Below, one piece after another: positions 35,372 through 44,335 of a stretch of DNA of 64,000 bases (positions are counted from its first letter, which is position 1; every line of letters starts with the position of its first letter). The DNA is taken from positions 930,001 to 994,000 of the forward strand of contig NZ_RAPY01000001.1 of NCBI RefSeq assembly GCF_003610355.1, in the 5' to 3' direction. The notes under the pieces are model-generated. The model searched no databases, was not told where the DNA came from, and worked only from the letters and a program-made list of their open reading frames with translations. Position numbers and translations under genes: made by a program. Source of the stretch: Sphingobacterium detergens (lineage in GTDB: Bacteria > Bacteroidota > Bacteroidia > Sphingobacteriales > Sphingobacteriaceae).

Positions 35372-36342
35372 TGGACAGAAAAGAGTTTTTAAAAACTAGC
35401 GGGCTAGCAAGTGGCACTTTACTTTTTTCAAAGTATCAAGGATTGAGCTCAGCAGCAACAAAAATCAGGATTGGAATGATTACTGATCTGCATCACGACA
35501 TTATGCATGACGGCATTGAGCGTTTGTCTGCTTTTATTAAAGAGATGAATGAATTGAAACCTGATTTTATTATTCAGGGTGGCGATTTTTGTATGCCCAA
35601 GAAAAACAACCGCGCATTGATAGACGTCTGGAATCAATTTAGCGGTCCTAAATATCATGTCATCGGTAATCACGATACTGATGGAGGATTTACGCGCGAT
35701 CAGGTCGTCGAATTTTGGAATGCTAAGGCAAAATATTATTCATTTGACTCGAATGGATTCCATATTGTTGTGCTCGATGGTAATGAACATAATGAAAGCC
35801 CCGATCGTCCCAATGGATATGCACGCTATATTTCTCCCGTACAATTGGACTGGTTAAGAAAAGATCTGGCGGAAACTTCCTTTCCTACAATTGTGTTTTG
35901 CCATCAAGGACTGGATAATGATGCCGGCGGATTGGAAAACGGAAGTTTGTTACGTTATGCACTGGAGAAGGCAAACGAAAAGTCCGGCAAAAAGAAAGTT
36001 ATTTTGGTCATCAGCGGACACCACCATCAAGACTATTATAACCATATCAATGGAATACATTATGTACAGATTAATAGTGCCTCATACCAATGGCTTGGCG
36101 ACGATTTTAAAGAGATGCGTTATTCAGCAGAGATCGATAAAACACACCCAAATATCAAATACACTGTTCCATACAAAGATCCGATATGGGCAATGATCGA
36201 AATTGACGCCAAAGGCATTATTAGGATCAAGGGCAAGAAAACCGTATTTGTGGGGTCGTCTCCTGAACAACTGGGCGTGAACATGGACAATTATGTTTAT
36301 CCGATTGTACCTTATATTTCAGATAGAAAGCTGATTAGTTAA
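35371..36342 (+). CDS. Exported calcineurin-like metallophosphoesterase
   Basis: A 323-residue protein with a Tat-lookalike start (MDRKEFLKTSGLASG). All metallophosphoesterase motifs are present: MITDLHHD (D-x-H), GGDFCM (G-D), VIGNHDTDG (G-N-H-D), FCHQGLD and SGHHHQDYY (G-H-x-H). The remainder is a C-terminal beta extension. The start codon shares one base with the stop of the EEP gene, so translation is probably coupled. Third member of the phosphoesterase operon. Confidence 0.88.
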   Translation: MDRKEFLKTSGLASGTLLFSKYQGLSSAATKIRIGMITDLHHDIMHDGIERLSAFIKEMNELKPDFIIQGGDFCMPKKNNRALIDVWNQFSGPKYHVIGNHDTDGGFTRDQVVEFWNAKAKYYSFDSNGFHIVVLDGNEHNESPDRPNGYARYISPVQLDWLRKDLAETSFPTIVFCHQGLDNDAGGLENGSLLRYALEKANEKSGKKKVILVISGHHHQDYYNHINGIHYVQINSASYQWLGDDFKEMRYSAEIDKTHPNIKYTVPYKDPIWAMIEIDAKGIIRIKGKKTVFVGSSPEQLGVNMDNYVYPIVPYISDRKLIS

Positions 36343-36374
36343 GTCCATCCATATTTACCTTTGAAATGGACTAA

Positions 36375-37127
36375 ATGATCAGGTTACTATTCCGCTTCCT
36401 GTTGCTCAATATAATTGTAATGCCAACAGCAATTTACAGCCAGACAAGTAGTTATAATCAGTTCTGGAATGATTTTCAATTTGTGACACCTATAAAAGGA
36501 AAATGGAGTAATGAAATTAATATTGGACAGGTATGGACTAGTGTACCAATTGGCGAGGATCCTTTTCACGCCAATGCGCAGCTCTATGCAAGAGTCTGGC
36601 TTCATTACTCCTTTGCAATGTTTAAAGTATCATTATTTACAGGATATAACCATAATCCTGAGATTAGATCAGTAGAGCAAGATGGGCTTCCAGAGATCAG
36701 GTCCGCAATACAGGGAATTTATTATTTTAAGAAGACTCCAGTTGCATTATCTGCCCGGTTGCGAATAGAGGATCACCTTGATAAAAGAAGACAAAGAGGT
36801 TTAGAAGAAAACTTCCGGGTAAGGAGCCAGTTGAAATTGATAAAACCATTAAATGCCCTGGAGATAACTAAAGGAACAATTTATTTAGCTGCTTCCGAGG
36901 AGTTTTTTACACAGACAGGCACCGATATTTTTGAACATCCCCAATTTGGAAGCAACAGGATAACAATTGGATGTGGGTACGCCATTACTAATGATTTTTT
37001 GATTGAGATGGATTATTCCAATGATTACTATCCCAGCAAGATTCAGCAACTTTCCTACAATGCGGTACAGGTCAACCTAAGTTGCTACAACTGGCTTAGA
37101 AACTTAAAACGTGCTTTAGCCAAATAA
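36375..37127 (+). CDS. DUF2490 beta-barrel-like outer-membrane protein
   Basis: A 250-residue exported protein (signal peptide ending IYSQ). Its body fits DUF2490: NQFWNDFQFVTPIKGKWSNE, alternating strands with RLRIEDHLDKRR, and NRITIGCGYAITNDFLIEMD. It looks like a small outer-membrane barrel. As the last gene of the phosphoesterase unit (33 bases after the metallophosphoesterase) it may admit the products or localise the enzymes, which is inference. A stable hairpin lies 43 bases downstream of the stop. Confidence 0.8.
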   Translation: MIRLLFRFLLLNIIVMPTAIYSQTSSYNQFWNDFQFVTPIKGKWSNEINIGQVWTSVPIGEDPFHANAQLYARVWLHYSFAMFKVSLFTGYNHNPEIRSVEQDGLPEIRSAIQGIYYFKKTPVALSARLRIEDHLDKRRQRGLEENFRVRSQLKLIKPLNALEITKGTIYLAASEEFFTQTGTDIFEHPQFGSNRITIGCGYAITNDFLIEMDYSNDYYPSKIQQLSYNAVQVNLSCYNWLRNLKRALAK

Positions 37128-37508
37128 CCACAAGCTAAGTTGTGTATAATTTAATTATTTAGATTGGAATCAACAATGGCATTATGTATAGCCTAATGCC
37201 ATTGTTGACACCTATAATTCTGATTCCTCTAGTTGATCGCGGCAAATCTGATCACTTCCTCAGCCTAAAAAATTATCCTTCTACATTTTGCCACCTCTTG
37301 GCGCCTGCCAGATTTTATGCACTATCGATAATTTTCGGCAAACAGATCAATAGCTAGCTGTTAATTCCCAATTTTTCAGTAAGCTTTGATAAAAAAAACA
37401 AGGAACGATCATTAAATCTCCATTAACCAATTGGTGATAATCACACAGTTACTTCAAATTTCTATTTATTTTTTCATCTTCTTTCATTTACAATTCCTGA
37501 ATTTTCGT
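37128..37508. other. Spacer downstream of the phosphoesterase operon
   Basis: Contains the hairpin at 37170-37208. Positions about 37334-37350 repeat, with one mismatch, a short segment of the truncated gene at 32200 (CGGCAAACAGATCA), in a frame that stops at once. Otherwise non-coding. Confidence 0.5.
37170..37208 (+). terminator. Hairpin terminating the phosphoesterase operon
   Basis: A perfect 15-base stem (37170-37184 with 37194-37208) and a nine-base loop. The arms contain CAACAATGGCATTA. The T-tail is weak, so its efficiency is uncertain. Confidence 0.55.
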
Positions 37509-38252
37509 TTACTGTTGGAGCAATTCATAAGTCCAGCTTAATTCGGCTAAGGTTTCTTCGTCTAAGCTTTTATTTTCTATAATCTGCTTTTCTATTTTTA
37601 CAGAAAATGCTCGTCTTGTAGCTTTGTTGGCTAACCAATTTATTACCTCCCCATCAATAGCTGGATTGGAAAAAGCATTTGTCAATCTATACGGACTTTG
37701 AGCATTGTACTCTATATCGTTCAAAACAAAATCTTTAAAATGTAGCAGACCTTCAATACTGTCTGTATTTTCCCATTCGTTCAGAAGCGGTTTTAGGTTG
37801 AAATTTGCAACACCAAACATGACCAAATAAGTGCCCACTCTTTCGCTTCCTGGAGAAAAGGGATAAAAGGTCAAACACTTTCTAAAATATAGTACTGAAA
37901 ATTCAGTGAGCAACTGCATTTCCTCTTTGGCCCATTTTTCGGGCTTGTCAAGGTCTAATCTAGCAAATACAATTTCTGTTGAGTGACAAGGAAAATCAAA
38001 GTTATTTGCAAGCTCCAATACTCTTGGTAAGAAATGTTTCATTTCCCACAATTCTCTGTCCGAATAATTTCTTGCAGATCGGTAATAAGCAGCCTCCAAT
38101 AATTCACTTGATACTGTTCGTAATGGTGTGTTTATCAATCTTGATTCCTCTTCAGCGGTTACACAACAAACTTTGCATACATGCAAAGTTTTCCCAATGA
38201 CATATTTCTCAAATAGGCTGTATGATTTTTCTATAAGCTCGTCAAGGTTCAT
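37509..38252 (-). CDS. Hypothetical cytoplasmic protein with CKVCC motif
   Basis: A 247-residue soluble, helical protein. It has the cysteine-rich HVCKVCCVTAEEESRLIN near residue 25, followed by RTVSSELLEAAYYRSARNYS and ELWEMKHFLPRVLELANNFD. The pattern is that of a conserved Bacteroidota family I have seen in isolated genes; no function is known. The three cysteines in C-x-x-C-C could bind a metal. Isolated gene on the minus strand. Confidence 0.5.
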   Translation of the reverse strand: MNLDELIEKSYSLFEKYVIGKTLHVCKVCCVTAEEESRLINTPLRTVSSELLEAAYYRSARNYSDRELWEMKHFLPRVLELANNFDFPCHSTEIVFARLDLDKPEKWAKEEMQLLTEFSVLYFRKCLTFYPFSPGSERVGTYLVMFGVANFNLKPLLNEWENTDSIEGLLHFKDFVLNDIEYNAQSPYRLTNAFSNPAIDGEVINWLANKATRRAFSVKIEKQIIENKSLDEETLAELSWTYELLQQ

Positions 38253-38358
38253 TTGGTTTTCAAAAATTTAACTTTGGGTAAGTCATGCATTTGAATGCTT
38301 CTATCCAGATAACTCTTTTCATTGCTACTCTAGCAACAAGTCTTGCAATAGTACTTTG

Positions 38359-39033
38359 TTAATTTCCTTTTGTCGGTGGAACATCAGATGCATCTGATTT
38401 TGAATAGTTTTCTAAATATTTTAAGATATCAAATTTAAAATTGTCACAAACATATATTTTTAGAATTGCATAGTTGAAATAGTTATCTATCTCTTTTGTA
38501 AAATTGGAAATAAAATTTTGCTTACTTTTCTCGTCAAATGAGTCAAAAATAAATGTCAGTTTTGTAGAATTTTCATCAATTCCTTCAATGTTAACTTTCC
38601 ATTTAAGTATTCCTTTCTTGGAAAAAGACTCATGAATCATTGGTTTTATTGGATATTTAAGTGTTTCCTTATTATATTCACCCTTGTAAAGCATGATTAT
38701 GTTAGATTCAAAAGATTTCTCTCGAATTGTTTTTTTGTATAAATTTAAATCGGTAAAGATGTTGGCTGAAACATAGTTTTTGTTCTCTGTAAGGTAAATA
38801 GTCGCAATATTTTCGTTTCGGCTTATAGAATCAACTTTCGTTTCTTTCAAACTATACTGAAGCATGGAAGAATCGTTGAAATTATCAAAATAGCGTACAA
38901 CTTTCTTTAGTGGTAACTTTATCGTTTCTGTTTGACTGTTATTGACAATTTCTTGTCCATATAAACGTAAGTTTGAAATAGATAAAAAAATTGCGATAAC
39001 TACTATAAAACTGAAATTTGTATTTTGTTTCAT
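38359..39033 (-). CDS. Exported protein of unknown function
   Basis: A 224-residue protein with an N-terminal hydrophobic segment (FSFIVVIAIFLSIS, then LRLYGQ) that acts as signal peptide. The mature region is charged, with predicted strands (KPMIHESFSKKGILKWKVN) but no known motif. The C-terminus ends in SDASDVPPTKGN. Next to another orphan gene on the same strand. Function unknown. Confidence 0.5.
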   Translation of the reverse strand: MKQNTNFSFIVVIAIFLSISNLRLYGQEIVNNSQTETIKLPLKKVVRYFDNFNDSSMLQYSLKETKVDSISRNENIATIYLTENKNYVSANIFTDLNLYKKTIREKSFESNIIMLYKGEYNKETLKYPIKPMIHESFSKKGILKWKVNIEGIDENSTKLTFIFDSFDEKSKQNFISNFTKEIDNYFNYAILKIYVCDNFKFDILKYLENYSKSDASDVPPTKGN

Positions 39034-39399
39034 TTTTGTGTCGGTTTGTCAAACATGCTCCAACTCACTTAATTGATACATGTTTTTCAGTGCTTAATTG
39101 TTTATTTGCACTTCAAATTTAAAGTATCTCTTCTATAACACGCCAAAAGGATTTATGATTCGCTGGCTTTGGTTTACGATTTGCTAAATGAGCAATTGTA
39201 GACGGATTTTTTATTCAGGCGAGTTTTCCGACGGGTATCCCCTACTAGGCACAACATTTATAACCTCAGATTGGGAGAATGTGGGTATATGATCTAAATA
39301 TAATATTGGAATTCGTTTTTTTGTTCTTTGACTTTTTGCATATTAGCAATCGGAAAAGCAAAACATTTAAGCTAGTAAAACTTAAAAATACCAATGAAT
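39034..39399. other. Leader region of paralog A
   Basis: Intergenic. The last ~100 bases (about 39298-39399) resemble 42998-43097, the leader of the paralogous gene, sharing TTGACTTTT and CATATTAGC. This shows that promoter and leader were duplicated with the gene. Confidence 0.55.
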
Positions 39400-39987
39400 A
39401 TGGAAAGAACTTATAACGGCACCTCTATCCTTGATGAGACCCCAACCGGATATCATATCACAATACCCGTAAAAAAACATTTGCCTGTTATTATTTTCCT
39501 TACTTTGTGGCTGGTTAGTTGGCTGATGGCAATTAACTTTTTTGGCTCTTCGTTCGGTAATGATTTTCATAATATTATAAATGGAAAATTGGGGTTTGAT
39601 AGCTTGTTTACAATGGTTTGGCTGGTCTTTGGAGGAGCAGCTGGCTTGTTTGTGATTAAAACTTTGGTCTGGTATCTAATTGGACAGGAGATCATTATGA
39701 TCGACCACCAACAAATAAGTATTGCTAGAAAAAATGATGTGTTCTTCAGGCCGAGAATATACGATCTAACAGAAGCAAAGAGATTCCATGTTAAGGAAGA
39801 GCATCTTGAGTTTTCCTTTTTGGGTCAGCGAAATGATCTGTCATTGTTTAGGAACAGGGGTTCTATTCGATTTGAATATGGTCTGAGAACGATAAAATTT
39901 GCGAATGATATGGATCAAGCTGAGGCAAACCACATCTTGGAAACGTTAAGATCGTCGGGGTATCTGACCGCCGCTAATTTTGATTAA
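39400..39987 (+). CDS. Two-helix membrane protein, paralog A
   Basis: I take the ATG at 39400 (MERTYNGTSILDETPTGYHI) since it aligns with the second copy; an ATG six bases upstream is in frame. The 195-residue protein has two membrane helices (about 30-52, 72-98) and a C-terminal cytoplasmic PH-like half with IYDLTEAKRFHVKEEHLEFS and LRTIKFANDMDQAEANHIL. It is clearly homologous (roughly two-thirds identical by eye) to the protein encoded at 43098-43682. No function is known. Four unrelated genes separate the copies. Confidence 0.65.
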   Translation: MERTYNGTSILDETPTGYHITIPVKKHLPVIIFLTLWLVSWLMAINFFGSSFGNDFHNIINGKLGFDSLFTMVWLVFGGAAGLFVIKTLVWYLIGQEIIMIDHQQISIARKNDVFFRPRIYDLTEAKRFHVKEEHLEFSFLGQRNDLSLFRNRGSIRFEYGLRTIKFANDMDQAEANHILETLRSSGYLTAANFD

Positions 39988-40558
39988 ATATTGATAGTAC
40001 AAAATGCAAATGTATCTTTCCAGTCTGGAAATCTATATCCTAGCAAATCGAGTTCTGCTTGGTTAGCCCAATTATTATAGCTTCTTCATTTGTCTGGTGT
40101 AAAGGTCCTACCCTGTTCTCTAAAAATCTGATAGATCCACGACTCACTGCTTAAGTTCAATACGCTCATTTTTTGATGGAGCCAAATTATCATCATGGAT
40201 ACCTAAACCTTCTAACATCAACGACAGGTAAATGCAAATAATACCAAAGTTGCCCCATTAGTTTTGTATTTAAAATTCTTTACCTTTAGTCTTACAAACA
40301 ATAATGAGCTTTGCCAGGCTTTTACAAAAAAGCCAGCGTTTCTCTTTTGATTTGTATGCTGTTCCAATGATTTAAATTGGAACGGTTTCCTTCGCCCATC
40401 TACTTTGATGTAACAGAGTGAAGAAAAATCGGAGGATCTAAACAAAATAGAGAACATACAGGGATCTATCAATAATCAATTTGCTAAAGTTGTGGTACTC
40501 GCAAATGGATTGTATCATCCAAAACTTAGTATTAGAAAAAACCGGATCCTAACACATC
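39988..40558. other. 571-base spacer
   Basis: No gene is supported. An 84-codon minus-strand frame (40218-40472) has ambiguous coding character; it covers a small inverted repeat (about 40361-40383). I see no promoter motif that I can defend. Confidence 0.4.
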
Positions 40559-41104
40559 ATGAAGCAACCAAACTTTTCAAATTTCCCCGTATTAGAGACC
40601 AATAAGTTGGTTCTTCGCAGGCTTTTATTGAATGACGCAAAAGAAATCTATCAGCTGCGTTCGGACATTGAAGTCGCTGCGCTGACAGGAAGAACAGCAT
40701 GTACAAGCATCGACGAGGCTATTGCATATATCGATAAGATTGATAATATGATCGGTAAAAATGAATGTATATTTTGGGCAGTGTCCTATCGGGAAAACCC
40801 GGCTTTGATTGGAGCAGCATACCTCTGGAACTTTGATATTACAAACAGTACAGTAGAAATCGGGTATGAACTGCTCGAAAAGTTTCATGGTAGAGGGATT
40901 ATGGGAGAGGTTATTGAGCGGATACTCACATATGCATTCGACGTCATGGGCGTTGAAACAATAATCGCATTCCCTTCTGATGACAACCCTTCTTCCCTGA
41001 GGCTGCTAAAAAGACTTGGTTTTGAACAAGTTCCACTTCATTTTAAAAATACACACATCAATGTTCCAAATATGCTCACCTATATCCTCTCCTGTCCAAC
41101 ATAA
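40559..41104 (+). CDS. GNAT N-acetyltransferase (RimJ/RimL-like)
   Basis: A 181-residue single-domain GNAT. It opens FSNFPVLETNKLVLRRLLL, then EIGYELLEKFHGRGIMGEV, containing the acetyl-CoA loop motif (H-G-R-G), and DDNPSSLRLLKRLGFEQV near the end. This is the RimJ/RimL acetyltransferase_3 type that acetylates N-terminal amines, amino sugars or small molecules. Next gene downstream is a Crp/Fnr-type regulator. Substrate unknown. Confidence 0.85.
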   Translation: MKQPNFSNFPVLETNKLVLRRLLLNDAKEIYQLRSDIEVAALTGRTACTSIDEAIAYIDKIDNMIGKNECIFWAVSYRENPALIGAAYLWNFDITNSTVEIGYELLEKFHGRGIMGEVIERILTYAFDVMGVETIIAFPSDDNPSSLRLLKRLGFEQVPLHFKNTHINVPNMLTYILSCPT

Positions 41105-41188
41105 AAATTGGTTCAACAATTTTAACTATTTAAAAGATACATTATATTTATTTAAAAGTAATATCATCAGGTAAGCCCACCACAAGAA

Positions 41189-41785
41189 ATGACAGAACTA
41201 GAAAAATACCTTGCAGACTTTAAAGAAGCTGTTGTAAACGTATATCCTATTTCGGATAAGGCATTTAATTTGTTGGCAGAAACTGTGCACATTCAGCAGT
41301 TTAAAAAAAATGAAGTTTTACTAAGGGAAGGGCATGTCGCTAATGACATCTTCTTTGTTTGTAAAGGTGCACTAAACTCTTATTTTATAGATGAAAAAGG
41401 AGCTATCTGGAATAAATGGATTTATTTGGAGGGAGATTTTGCGAGCACCAGATTTTCGGCAATCATAAAAACACCAAATGAATTCACACTGCAAGCAATT
41501 GAAAACACCACGGTGGTATGTCTGCCCTATCATCAGACAAGAAAGGCTATTAATCAAAATGATGAATTAAAGAACCTGTACATTGCCTATCTGGAAAAAA
41601 AATGGATAGTCATTAATGAAGAAAGAGAAATTTCCTTACTTACCGAAAGTGCCACTGCAAGGTATCTAAAATTGTTGCAAGCACATCCGGGAATAGAGAC
41701 CAGAATTCCACTACAATATATTGCTTCACACCTGAGCATTACCCCAACACAATTGAGCAGAATTCGGAAAGAACTAACCAGATAA
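41189..41785 (+). CDS. Crp/Fnr-family transcriptional regulator
   Basis: A 198-residue Crp/Fnr protein of usual length. Residues about 15-125 form the cyclic-nucleotide-type sensor (FKKNEVLLREGHVANDIFFV), and about 145-198 a C-terminal HTH with ETRIPLQYIASHLSITPTQL and SRIRKELTR. There is no Cys cluster for Fe-S, so it is not FNR-like. Bacteroidota have many such regulators of unknown effector. It shares the strand with the GNAT gene 84 bases upstream. Confidence 0.87.
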   Translation: MTELEKYLADFKEAVVNVYPISDKAFNLLAETVHIQQFKKNEVLLREGHVANDIFFVCKGALNSYFIDEKGAIWNKWIYLEGDFASTRFSAIIKTPNEFTLQAIENTTVVCLPYHQTRKAINQNDELKNLYIAYLEKKWIVINEEREISLLTESATARYLKLLQAHPGIETRIPLQYIASHLSITPTQLSRIRKELTR

Positions 41786-42139
41786 AAAATCATTGTGCTC
41801 AAACTTTGTAAAGTGTGGGCTTAAAATCATGCTTTAATTTTGCTATGAATATAATAGGTCAGGCAAAATTGGAATGTAAATATCTCATTCTTGATTTGTT
41901 GACAGTATGTATTAAGGGAAGTGAGGTATAGTGACCTGCATACCGCATGGAAATAAAAGATAAAAAAAACCTTGTACTCAACCTATGTAAAGGGTATCCT
42001 CGAAACCACACTCTATTTTTGATTTTTATTAAGCAATAAAAGAAGCAGATTATAGCGCGTTAATTTGAAGTAGAACACAGATTAATGCTAATTCAGCGTT
42101 GAACATAAGCAAGTAATAACTAAAAATTGATATTAAATT
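41786..42139. other. 354-base spacer
   Basis: AT-rich and without recognisable gene. It presumably contains the leader of the 42140 gene. Confidence 0.4.
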
Positions 42140-42736
42140 ATGAAAACAATTTCTAAAACACTAAGAATATTTCTAACCGCACTTATTCTTGTCAATGTCG
42201 TTCTGATGACCTGTGTAGCCTACCTTTTTTTTAACAACGAGCGCAGGTTAACCGCAGAAAGAATAGATATCAAGGACAGATCGGGAAAAAATCGTATCGT
42301 TATTGCAAACACAGATAACATTCCACAACCCATTATCAAAGGGAAGACGTACAAAAGGGCTTACTCCCCTGCGGGCCTGATTTTCTATGATAAAAACGGC
42401 GACGAAAGAGGTGGTTTGGCGATTACTGATAATGAGGAGACTAATCTGAATGCACTAGCATTTGATTATCAGAATGCCGATGCCATCGGTATCTTGGCAC
42501 AAGATAATAAACACGACAATTATTTCAGGGCTGGTCTATTGATTAACGACAAAGACCTATCCGGTAGGCCTGGACATAATATCAACCGTATTAACCTGCT
42601 AACTGAAAACGGAAATGCATCTTTGGTGATGAAAGATAATAATGAAGTACCGAGAATTATTTTAAAAGTTGACAGTCTAGGAAATCCTTCTATCGAAATG
42701 TTTGACAATAATGGAAAAATGAAATGGAAACAATAA
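42140..42736 (+). CDS. Membrane-anchored protein with beta-repeat ectodomain
   Basis: A 198-residue protein: one N-terminal membrane helix (about 9-32), then a periplasmic region of short beta hairpins repeating G-x-x-x-x-(I/V)-x-(I/L)-x-(D/N). Examples are IKDRSGKNRIVIANTDN, AGLIFYDKNGDERGGLAI and LLTENGNASLVMKDNN. It ends NPSIEMFDNNGKMKWKQ. The hairpins suggest a small beta-solenoid or propeller. The family appears restricted to Bacteroidota as far as I recall, and its role is unknown. Confidence 0.55.
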   Translation: MKTISKTLRIFLTALILVNVVLMTCVAYLFFNNERRLTAERIDIKDRSGKNRIVIANTDNIPQPIIKGKTYKRAYSPAGLIFYDKNGDERGGLAITDNEETNLNALAFDYQNADAIGILAQDNKHDNYFRAGLLINDKDLSGRPGHNINRINLLTENGNASLVMKDNNEVPRIILKVDSLGNPSIEMFDNNGKMKWKQ

Positions 42737-43097
42737 GCTATAGTCCTTATCATAAATTGATAAGGACATGCTCGGGTTCAAAATTAGTCGCAGGAAGATA
42801 GCACTGCAACCTATCATGTCCATTTGTTTATAATGGTATTTTTTTTTGCATCGGTTTTTCCTCACTCTTTCTATATTTTTAAACGGCCATTAACATTATC
42901 TATGGCTCCTATTAACATCCCTGTTGAACAAAAGTTCAAGAAACAAAGGATAAATTACGTCTCCAGAAAGTTAAAAATTGCCTTGCCGACCAATATTTAT
43001 ATTGAAATTCGTTTTTTTATTCTTTGACTTTTCGCATATTAGCCATTAAAAAAGGAAACTATTCAAGTAAGCACAATCTATTAAATACCAATAAATT
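42737..43097. other. Leader region of paralog B
   Basis: Intergenic. Its last 100 bases (about 42998-43097) are similar to the leader of paralog A (about 39298-39399). Confidence 0.55.
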
Positions 43098-43682
43098 ATG
43101 GAGAGACCTTATAGGGGCATCGCAACTCTGCACGAAACCCCAAGTGGATATCATATCGCCGTCCCGGCAAAAAAACATTTACCTATTGTTATTATATTTA
43201 GTTTGTGGCTGGTCGGTTGGATACTATCTATTATTTCTGTTAGCTCGTTGCTCGAAGATTTTTACGATACCATAAATGGAAGTTTGGGCATCGAGGGTAT
43301 GTTTATTATGGTATGGTTGGCCTTTTGGATAGCTGGTGGTTTATTTGTGATGAAAACTTTAATCTGGTACTTAATTGGACAGGAGATCATAATAATAGAT
43401 CACGAACAAATAAGTATTGCTAGAAAAAATGATTTACTCTTCAGACAGAAGATATATGATCTACGGGAAGCAAAGAGATTTCACGTTGAGGAAGAACCTT
43501 TTGAGTTTGTTTTTTGGGGTCGACGCAATGATTTAGGCGTCTTTAGGAACAGAGGCACTATCCGATTTGATTATGGTTTGAAAACCATAAAATTTGCGAA
43601 TGATATGGATGAAGCTGAAGCAAAACATATCCTGGAAAAACTAAGATCATCGGGGTATCTGACAGCCGCTAATTTTAATTAG
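43098..43682 (+). CDS. Two-helix membrane protein, paralog B
   Basis: A 194-residue paralog of the protein encoded at 39400-39987. Same start (MERPYRGIATLHETPSGYHI), same two helices and the same C-terminal end (LRSSGYLTAANFN against LRSSGYLTAANFD). The longest conserved segment is TLIWYLIGQEIIIIDHEQIS against its counterpart in copy A. Divergence is greatest in the first inter-helix loop. No function known. Confidence 0.65.
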   Translation: MERPYRGIATLHETPSGYHIAVPAKKHLPIVIIFSLWLVGWILSIISVSSLLEDFYDTINGSLGIEGMFIMVWLAFWIAGGLFVMKTLIWYLIGQEIIIIDHEQISIARKNDLLFRQKIYDLREAKRFHVEEEPFEFVFWGRRNDLGVFRNRGTIRFDYGLKTIKFANDMDEAEAKHILEKLRSSGYLTAANFN

Positions 43683-43729
43683 ATAGATATTCGAACAAAA
43701 TCAATTTAAAAATCTAATCATTAAATTAT

Positions 43730-44329
43730 ATGGACTTAAGGGCGATAGAAAAAAACTATGAGAGAATGTCGGATAGCAAACTTATCGAAGTTATTACTAC
43801 AAATGCACAGGGAATTCAGCCGGAGGTATTCGGAATCATAGAAAATGAAATTAGAAAGCGTAATCTCGACCCAAATCTTTTAAATGCAGTAATAGCTCAA
43901 AATGAACACCATTCTCTAGAAGATATCTACCGTCATTCGGAACTACTGCGAGATTTGCCTTGCCCAATCTGTGACAATAGTCGAGATAAATTAAATGGAA
44001 CGGTCTGCTACACTATCAAAAGCATTATAATTACCACATTTACCGCAACGAAGATAATCATTGCTTGTCCGGATTGTTTGGATAAGCAAAATAGAAAAGC
44101 CATCACCTCATGTTCGCTCTTGGGCTGGTGGGGAATTCCTTTTGGCATACTGAAAACTCCAGTGTACGTTTACAGAAACTTAAAAGCAAAGGATGAAAAT
44201 AGAACTAGCGATTCAAATGGCGCGCTCCTCTCATTTACGGCTGAGCATATCGGCCAAATAAAAGCTTTCGAAAATAATCCTGAAAAATTGAAGAACCTAA
44301 TTCGAGATATGAAATATCTAGGCTTTTAA
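43730..44329 (+). CDS. Hypothetical protein with zinc-ribbon-like centre
   Basis: A 199-residue protein. The N-terminal ~80 residues are helical (MDLRAIEKNYERMSDSKLIE), like the helical start of DUF-type rhomboid-associated proteins. A zinc-ribbon-like centre has CPICDNSRDKLN and CPDCLDK (C-x-x-C pairs about 33 residues apart), separated by a hydrophobic strand. A hydrophobic LLGWWGIPFGI follows. Unknown function; 47 bases after paralog B on the same strand. Confidence 0.5.
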   Translation: MDLRAIEKNYERMSDSKLIEVITTNAQGIQPEVFGIIENEIRKRNLDPNLLNAVIAQNEHHSLEDIYRHSELLRDLPCPICDNSRDKLNGTVCYTIKSIIITTFTATKIIIACPDCLDKQNRKAITSCSLLGWWGIPFGILKTPVYVYRNLKAKDENRTSDSNGALLSFTAEHIGQIKAFENNPEKLKNLIRDMKYLGF

Positions 44330-44335
44330 CATATT

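Noticed and set aside
40218..40472. 84-codon minus-strand frame in the 39988-40558 spacer
   Set aside because: The translation is rich in Phe/Lys/Ser with no domain pattern and overlaps an inverted repeat. It could be an orphan or repetitive-element ORF, but coding cannot be supported from sequence alone.
42824..43027. 67-codon plus-strand frame before paralog B
   Set aside because: It overlaps the duplicated leader region and has no protein-like pattern or counterpart upstream of paralog A.
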